Origin: CAVPDE01 sp964580575
GTDB taxonomy: Bacteria; Desulfobacterota; DSM-4660; Desulfatiglandales; HGW-15
Direction of reading: 5' to 3'
DNA length: 31,824 nucleotides
Assembly: GCA_964580575.1 (NCBI GenBank)
Contig: CAZOLJ010000055.1
Coordinates: 1 to 31,824 of the forward strand
A program made the position numbers and the translations under genes. The notes under the pieces were generated by a model that saw nothing but the letters and a program-made list of their open reading frames with translations, was not told the DNA's origin and did not search any database. Shown one piece after another: positions 31,271 to 31,824 of the stretch; within the stretch, counting starts at the first letter, position 1, and each line of letters begins with the position of its first letter.

Positions 31271-31824
31271 GTGCCTATCAATGATTCCCACTTTAATCAG
31301 CCCGAGCACCCTGGGCTTACGGAGCATATCCGCCGGGTTCTGAAGAGCGGGAAGATCACTGCGACCCGGATGCCTCTCACTCCAGAAATTCAACTCTACC
31401 TTCTCAATCAGGACTACCCCCAGCACAACTTGACGCGCGAGGAAAGCCAAGCTCTTATGAACGAGCCGCCTTTCTGGTCCTTTTGCTGGTCCAGCGGTCA
31501 AGTGCTCGCCCGCTGGATCATGGAGCGCAAGGAACTCGTGAAGGGCCGGGCTGTCCTTGATTTCGGGACCGGGTCAGGGATTGTCGCTGTTGCCGCGGCG
31601 CGCGCGGGGGCGCGAAGGGTCCTGGCGTGTGACATCGACCCTGTTTCCCTGGAGGCCGTTAAAGCCAATGCAGAACTCAACCAGGTCGAAATCGCAGTGA
31701 GCAAGGATTTTGCAAGTGCAGCAGGTGAAGGGCTTGATGTGATCCTTGCGGCGGATGTTCTTTACGACGTGGATATCTTTCCTTTCGTGAAGAGGTTTCC
31801 TGACCGGGCTTCCGATGTGATCCT
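31271..31824 (+). CDS. METTL20/ETF-beta-type class I methyltransferase (5' part, runs off the window)
   Basis: Reading from GTG 31271, 184 codons are open to the window edge. The N-terminal region (LTEHIRRVLKSGKITATRMP, then LTPEIQLYLLNQDYP) and PPFWSFCWSSGQVLARWI match bacterial ETF-beta lysine methyltransferases of the METTL20 type. The SAM-binding motif I is VLDFGTGSGIVAVAAARAG, with motif II CDIDPVSLEAVKANAELN and the motif LAADVLYD. The alternative label L11 methyltransferase (PrmA-like) is less likely given the PFWSF-like box. An in-frame stop lies one codon before the GTG, fixing the earliest start; no clear ribosome-binding site is seen. The product would methylate a lysine on a protein partner, possibly ETF. 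Confidence 0.75.
   Translation, partial: MPINDSHFNQPEHPGLTEHIRRVLKSGKITATRMPLTPEIQLYLLNQDYPQHNLTREESQALMNEPPFWSFCWSSGQVLARWIMERKELVKGRAVLDFGTGSGIVAVAAARAGARRVLACDIDPVSLEAVKANAELNQVEIAVSKDFASAAGEGLDVILAADVLYDVDIFPFVKRFPDRASDVI

Noticed and set aside
1..31824. CRISPR array, tRNA/rRNA genes, transposases, toxin-antitoxin or defence islands
   Set aside because: No regularly spaced repeats, no tRNA-like cloverleaf, no transposase or defence motifs were seen on either strand.

Overview
The window reads as a chromosomal segment of a Gram-negative, largely anaerobic bacterium, most likely a member of Desulfobacterota (the former Deltaproteobacteria). The evidence is gene content. There is an indolepyruvate:ferredoxin oxidoreductase (IorAB), a TrpB2-type enzyme, an IHF-alpha-like HU protein, a sigma54-controlled psp operon and LPS inner-core genes (waaC, waaA, a KdnB-like enzyme). 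There are also several PilZ, Hsp20 and small lipoprotein genes of types common in that phylum. No rRNA, tRNA, CRISPR array, transposase, phage or plasmid gene was seen. The phylum call is an inference from gene families, not from a marker alignment.

Layout. 1-5600: a Mut7-C family protein (minus strand), then murA, comEC, an orphan lipoprotein and a metallo-beta-lactamase-fold hydrolase (plus). 5619-10642: a minus-strand block with a consensus promoter and a ~230-nt leader, then trpB2, a strong hairpin, a four-cysteine 93-residue protein, iorA, iorB and a MobA-like nucleotidyltransferase. The last four overlap one another at their ends. 10777-13065: an orphan GAF plus PilB/GspE-type ATPase. 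13069-15820 (minus): an OFA-type MFS transporter, a thioredoxin-reductase-like flavoprotein, the decayed N-terminus of an Old Yellow Enzyme gene, and a divergent SpeD-like pyruvoyl decarboxylase with its own promoter. 15868-16262: a gene-poor stretch holding a dispersed inverted-repeat element. 16263-19906 (plus): KdnB-like iron alcohol dehydrogenase, waaC and waaA, an LPS inner-core/Kdo cluster.

19938-24419 (minus): yjbQ, a two-domain GNA1162-like/SPOR lipoprotein with a near-perfect sigma70 promoter, and a large exported M16 peptidase. 24803-26570: short genes in convergent pairs (PilZ/HU, VanZ/HD hydrolase). 26616-29524: the envelope-stress unit, with pspA-pspB-pspC and a half-size GDT1-type cation transporter on the minus strand. 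pspF diverges from pspA across an intergenic region carrying a -24/-12 promoter. 29598-31824: two intact hsp20 genes, a truncated third hsp20 joined to an oppositely oriented PilZ gene, and the 5' part of a METTL20/ETF-beta-type methyltransferase that runs off the window.

Working together: psp, the hsp20 genes and the SPOR lipoprotein suggest envelope and protein-damage stress handling. kdnB-waaC-waaA build or modify the LPS core. trpB2-iorAB point to aromatic amino-acid metabolism coupled to ferredoxin. I did not find a clear defence or mobile system. The most unusual points are the decayed gene ends (Old Yellow Enzyme and Hsp20), the divergent SpeD homologue, the GAF-ATPase fusion without secretion or pilus partners, the trpB2 leader, and the four-cysteine protein locked into the ior operon.
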